From UBA1794 sp050946375 (lineage in GTDB: Bacteria; Bacteroidota; Bacteroidia; Bacteroidales; Bacteroidaceae), in the NCBI GenBank assembly GCA_050946375.1, contig JBMNUT010000011.1, forward strand, positions 1 to 64,000: 64,000 nucleotides of DNA. Reading direction: 5' to 3'. Under the pieces are notes generated by a model that searched no databases, was not told where the DNA came from, and was given only the letters and a program-made list of their open reading frames with translations. Position numbers and translations under genes: made by a program. Positions 61,266-64,000 of the stretch are shown one piece after another. Each line of letters begins with the position of its first letter. Position 1 is the first letter of the stretch.

Positions 61266-62915
61266 TTACCAGTCGTACGTCAGTCCGAAACTGAACAGCT
61301 CGTAATATTGGAAGTAGCTTTCGCCCGGGGCGCGATATACGTTGTCGTCGAAGCGGATGTGCCAGAAGAGCGAGGCTTTTATGTAGCGGTTGACGAAAAA
61401 GTCGAGCGTGTTTTCCCAGCTTCCCTCCGTGCGCTCGTAGTTGGTGAAGCCTTCGAAGCGGCTGGTGTACTTGACAAAGGAGAAAATCTGCCAGTCGAAC
61501 GTGGAAGTTATCTTGGAACCATACGTGTGGAGGGCGAACTTGCCGTCCTCAATGCCGTACTGCGTCTCTTCGATGGCTGCATCTTTCACGAATTTAAGGT
61601 CGTAGTTGAGCGGAGCCAGTACGACGGAAAGGTTCAGCTTGCTCTTGTTTAGCTTGTAATCCATACCGATACCGATCGAAAGATAGGCGGGCGAGAGGAA
61701 ACCCGACGTGCGTGTGTCGGAATTGGTGGGATATCCGTTGAACAACTGTGTGGAGAACTGGGTACTGATGGTATAGTACCAGTTGGAAATGGCCTGCAAA
61801 CCGATTTTTCCGGTGTATCGGAGCAGGTCGTTGTTCATGTGAATATTACGCAGCGTATCCGAAGAGGTCGTATTGAAGCCTTCTTTTATTTCCAAGGTAT
61901 TGTCCCATTGAATTTTCTTCCGGTTGTTGTAGTTGAATTTGAAGATGAAATAGCTCTGAAGGTTGAGGTTGTTTTCTCCGCCCTTGTACCAGTTGTCCGA
62001 TACGTACAGCTGGGAAAATTGGAGAGAGCTGCTGGCCGAGAAATTCCAGAAACTTGGTTTGACGAGTTTCACGCCCGTTATGTTTTTGCGCGGCGCGGCT
62101 TTTACCGGCTCGGGGCGGAACAGTTCGGCAATGCTTACTTTGGGTTCGACCAGTTCTTCCTTCGCTACCTTGTAAACCTTCAGGGTGTCTATCTTATAAC
62201 TCCACTTCTCGATGATTTCGGGCTCGGAGTAATATAATTCGTAGAAGATGGAGTTGAGGAAAGCGTTGCTCAGAGCGAAGTGACGGAATGTGCTTCTGTC
62301 GTATTCCAAGCGGGGTGTTCCCTCAGTGAGCCATTCATAATAGAATTCCTTCGAAGTCTTTTGCGCCTGGAGGGTGAGCTTGTAGGCTTGTATCTGCATC
62401 TCTGCGGCGCGGAGCGAGTCGACTATCGACTGGAAGGGGTTTGTGTCTTTTTTCTTGGTTACGGAGCTGTAGGCTGGTTTCCGCCGTCTTTTCGACTTCG
62501 GGCTGTTTCTTTGGCTCAGTGCAGCCTGGGCGCGGAGCGAGTCATTATAGAGTTCTTCGCATACCATGCGGAAGTTGTGCTCGGCTTCGTCGTATTTCCC
62601 CCGCAGAAGTTTAGACGGCGACCACTGCATGAGGGCGTCGTCGTAGAAAGTGAAGGGCAGGTAGAGCTTGTAGTATGCCGGGTCGAGCATTATTTCCTTT
62701 GGCACTTCTGCGACCGAGTCTGCCAGGGCGAGGCTGTCGGTGCAGAGGCTATCGGGAAAAAGTGCCAGCGCTTTTTCCGAAAGGGCCGTGTCTTTCAGCA
62801 AAAAGATGCAGGGCTTTTCGCGTACTTCCCTGTACTCCTCTGCCGAGGCATACGGGTTGATTAGCCCAAGGGTAAGGGCCGTCAGGGCGAAGATATGCAG
62901 AAGGCGTACTTTCAT
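61266..62915 (-). CDS. DUF3078 family outer-membrane-type protein
   Basis: A 549-residue protein with a signal peptide (MKVRLLHIFALTALTLGL). The C-terminal half has alternating beta-strand sequence (NFSASSSLQFSQLYVSDNWYKGGENNLNLQSY and on) that fits the Bacteroidetes DUF3078 family, likely a beta-barrel; the final strand ends in Tyr-Asp-Trp. Function is unknown. Residues 32-54 are encoded by copies of the dispersed repeat. The -7 promoter element is only 5 bases from the ATG, so the mRNA is probably leaderless. Confidence 0.8.
   Translation of the reverse strand: MKVRLLHIFALTALTLGLINPYASAEEYREVREKPCIFLLKDTALSEKALALFPDSLCTDSLALADSVAEVPKEIMLDPAYYKLYLPFTFYDDALMQWSPSKLLRGKYDEAEHNFRMVCEELYNDSLRAQAALSQRNSPKSKRRRKPAYSSVTKKKDTNPFQSIVDSLRAAEMQIQAYKLTLQAQKTSKEFYYEWLTEGTPRLEYDRSTFRHFALSNAFLNSIFYELYYSEPEIIEKWSYKIDTLKVYKVAKEELVEPKVSIAELFRPEPVKAAPRKNITGVKLVKPSFWNFSASSSLQFSQLYVSDNWYKGGENNLNLQSYFIFKFNYNNRKKIQWDNTLEIKEGFNTTSSDTLRNIHMNNDLLRYTGKIGLQAISNWYYTISTQFSTQLFNGYPTNSDTRTSGFLSPAYLSIGIGMDYKLNKSKLNLSVVLAPLNYDLKFVKDAAIEETQYGIEDGKFALHTYGSKITSTFDWQIFSFVKYTSRFEGFTNYERTEGSWENTLDFFVNRYIKASLFWHIRFDDNVYRAPGESYFQYYELFSFGLTYDW
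62754..62822 (-). repeat. dispersed 22-base repeat inside the DUF3078 coding sequence
   Basis: Read in the coding direction, GAAAAGCCCTGCATCTTTTT, a diverged AAAGACACGGCCCTTTCGG and AAAAAGCGCTGGCACTTTTT follow one another with 19-24 base spacing. The first matches the intergenic consensus at nearly every conserved position. Confidence 0.65.
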
Positions 62916-62920
62916 GCCTG

Positions 62921-62928
62921 CAAAAGTA
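62921..62928 (-). promoter_or_regulatory. -7 promoter element (TACTTTTG) at the DUF3078 start
   Basis: A perfect TAnnTTTG on the minus strand that ends 5 bases before the ATG at 62915, so the transcription start should be at or very near the start codon. Confidence 0.55.
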
Positions 62929-63046
62929 CGGTTTTTCGGTTAACTTCATTTTATGTATCTTCCTTAAAAGTGGCCATACTGGCATGTATTTGCGCTTATT
63001 TAATAGAATTTCCGCCTGAAAAGCCGTTAGGCAAGTCTTTTTTTTG

Positions 63047-63054
63047 TACTTTTG
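63047..63054 (+). promoter_or_regulatory. -7 promoter element (TACTTTTG) for pyrG
   Basis: A perfect TAnnTTTG on the plus strand 85 bases before the GTG start at 63139. The leader contains CACCCCGTAAGGGTGG, a small hairpin (63056-63071). Confidence 0.6.
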
Positions 63055-63138
63055 CCACCCCGTAAGGGTGGGGCTCCGCCTTAACTCCTCTGCATAATGT
63101 TTTTTAAAAAGGGCTAATCAAAAAAACCATTTACTATC

Positions 63139-64000
63139 GTGGGAGAAACAAAATACATATTCGTCACCGGCGGGGTAGCGTCTTCTTTAGGAAAAGGTAT
63201 CATCTCTTCTTCTATCGGAAAATTGCTGCAAGCACGCGGTTATAAGGTCACTATTCAGAAATTCGACCCTTATATCAATATCGATCCAGGCACTCTTAAT
63301 CCGTACGAGCATGGCGAATGCTACGTGACGGTAGACGGCCGTGAAACGGACCTCGACTTGGGGCACTATGAACGCTTCCTGGGTATTCAGACTACCAAGG
63401 CGAATAACATAACCACCGGTCGTATTTATAAAAATGTAATCGATAAAGAGCGCCGGGGTGACTTTTTGGGGAAAACGGTGCAGATCATTCCTCATATCAC
63501 GGACGAAATCAAGCGAAACGTACTGCTTCTTGGCAATAAGTATAAGTACGACTTCGTAATAACGGAGATTGGCGGTACGGTAGGCGATATCGAATCGTTG
63601 CCTTTCCTCGAGAGCATGCGTCAGCTGAAGTGGGAGTTGGGCCGGAATGCCTTGTGCGTTCACCTTACTTACGTGCCTTTCCTGGCAGCTGCCAAGGAGC
63701 TGAAGACCAAACCGACGCAGCATTCGGTGAAAGAGTTGCTCTCGCTGGGCATACAGCCCGATGTGCTGGTGCTGCGTTCGGAGCATGACCTGAACGAAAA
63801 CTTGCGTAAGAAAGTAGCACTCTTCTGCAACGTCGACCCGGATGCGGTTGTGCAGTCGGTCGATTGTCCTACGATTTACGAAGTTCCCCTCAAGATGCAA
63901 GAGCAGGGACTCGACGAGACTATTCTGAAGAAGATGGGGCTTCCCGTAGGCGAGAAGCCTGAGTTGAAGGATTGGCGCGAGTTCCTTTCCCGCCGCGAGA
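63139..64000 (+). CDS. pyrG: CTP synthase, 3' part outside window
   Basis: The first 287 codons of CTP synthase, which aminates UTP to CTP with ATP and glutamine. The amidoligase domain is present: KYIFVTGGVASSLGKGIISS, DPYINIDPGTLNPYEHGECY and DLDLGHYERFLG. The frame begins with GTG (GTG GGA GAA ACA AAA), as no ATG lies in a position that fits the family N-terminus. The glutaminase domain is beyond the window edge. Confidence 0.95.
   Translation, partial: MGETKYIFVTGGVASSLGKGIISSSIGKLLQARGYKVTIQKFDPYINIDPGTLNPYEHGECYVTVDGRETDLDLGHYERFLGIQTTKANNITTGRIYKNVIDKERRGDFLGKTVQIIPHITDEIKRNVLLLGNKYKYDFVITEIGGTVGDIESLPFLESMRQLKWELGRNALCVHLTYVPFLAAAKELKTKPTQHSVKELLSLGIQPDVLVLRSEHDLNENLRKKVALFCNVDPDAVVQSVDCPTIYEVPLKMQEQGLDETILKKMGLPVGEKPELKDWREFLSRRE

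Noticed and set aside
63056..63071. Riboswitch or attenuator in the pyrG leader
   Set aside because: The hairpin CACCCC-GTAA-GGGGTG-like element is short and has no following U-tract; no known leader family was recognised.

Overview
The window looks like a chromosome segment of a gut Bacteroidales bacterium, most likely Bacteroides in the broad sense. The evidence is the recurrent Bacteroidetes -7 promoter element (TAnnTTTG) 20-70 bases before many starts, secreted glycoside hydrolases (GH78, GH29, GH51, GH97), Bacteroidetes-restricted families (DUF4831, DUF3078, DUF4932), a Nudix-type arabinose regulator, and housekeeping genes (obg, adk, hpt, tilS, recQ, recJ, rarA, pyrG) resembling those of Bacteroides. 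I saw no rRNA, tRNA, CRISPR array, transposase or SusC/SusD pair.

Layout. 1-1.5 kb: a Sel1-repeat exported protein (cut by the window edge) and a small HTH protein. 1.8-8.5 kb: a seven-gene operon read leftward, hdrC-hdrB-hdrA-flxD-flxC-flxB-flxA, encoding an iron-sulfur flavoprotein complex of the FlxABCD-HdrABC type (NADH dehydrogenase/heterodisulfide reductase). 8.7-13.4 kb: a GH78 alpha-L-rhamnosidase and a POT peptide transporter. 13.5-22.1 kb: a rightward run of housekeeping genes (nnr, DUF4831, hpt, adk, obg, pgeF, tilS, EamA transporter). 22.2-30.1 kb: cytidine deaminase, a winged-helix protein, a glucosaminidase/LysM protein, RNase G, HU, mutY, an MFS transporter and panB. 30.3-34.5 kb: a 1402-residue GH29 protein with three copies of a C-terminal module. 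34.7-42.8 kb: TRIC channel, rarA, an AT-rich islet with gene remnants and a DUF4932 metallopeptidase-like gene, then recQ and recJ. 43.2-59.6 kb: a leftward sugar block that links galactose genes (mutarotase, transporter, galK) with arabinose genes (lipoprotein mutarotase, araR, araD, araA, araB, GH97, GH51) and the pentose phosphate genes tkt and rpiB. 59.9-64 kb: mgsA, nth, DUF3078 and the start of pyrG.

How they work together. The sugar block is a complete arabinose route: GH51 and GH97 release pentoses, the mutarotase, isomerase, kinase and epimerase give xylulose 5-phosphate, and transketolase and ribose phosphate isomerase feed the pentose phosphate pathway; the adjacent Nudix protein has lost key catalytic glutamates and is the expected regulator. 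The Flx-Hdr operon should tie NADH to ferredoxin and an unidentified disulfide.

The least explained signals are (i) a dispersed family of about 22-base units (core AAAAG-N3-TGCAT-TTTT) found in at least eleven places, mostly after the 3' ends of genes, often in inverted pairs, and once inside a coding sequence; (ii) the Flx-Hdr operon in an organism type not known to have the usual disulfide partners; and (iii) a decayed secreted-protein locus whose promoter, terminator and last codons remain.
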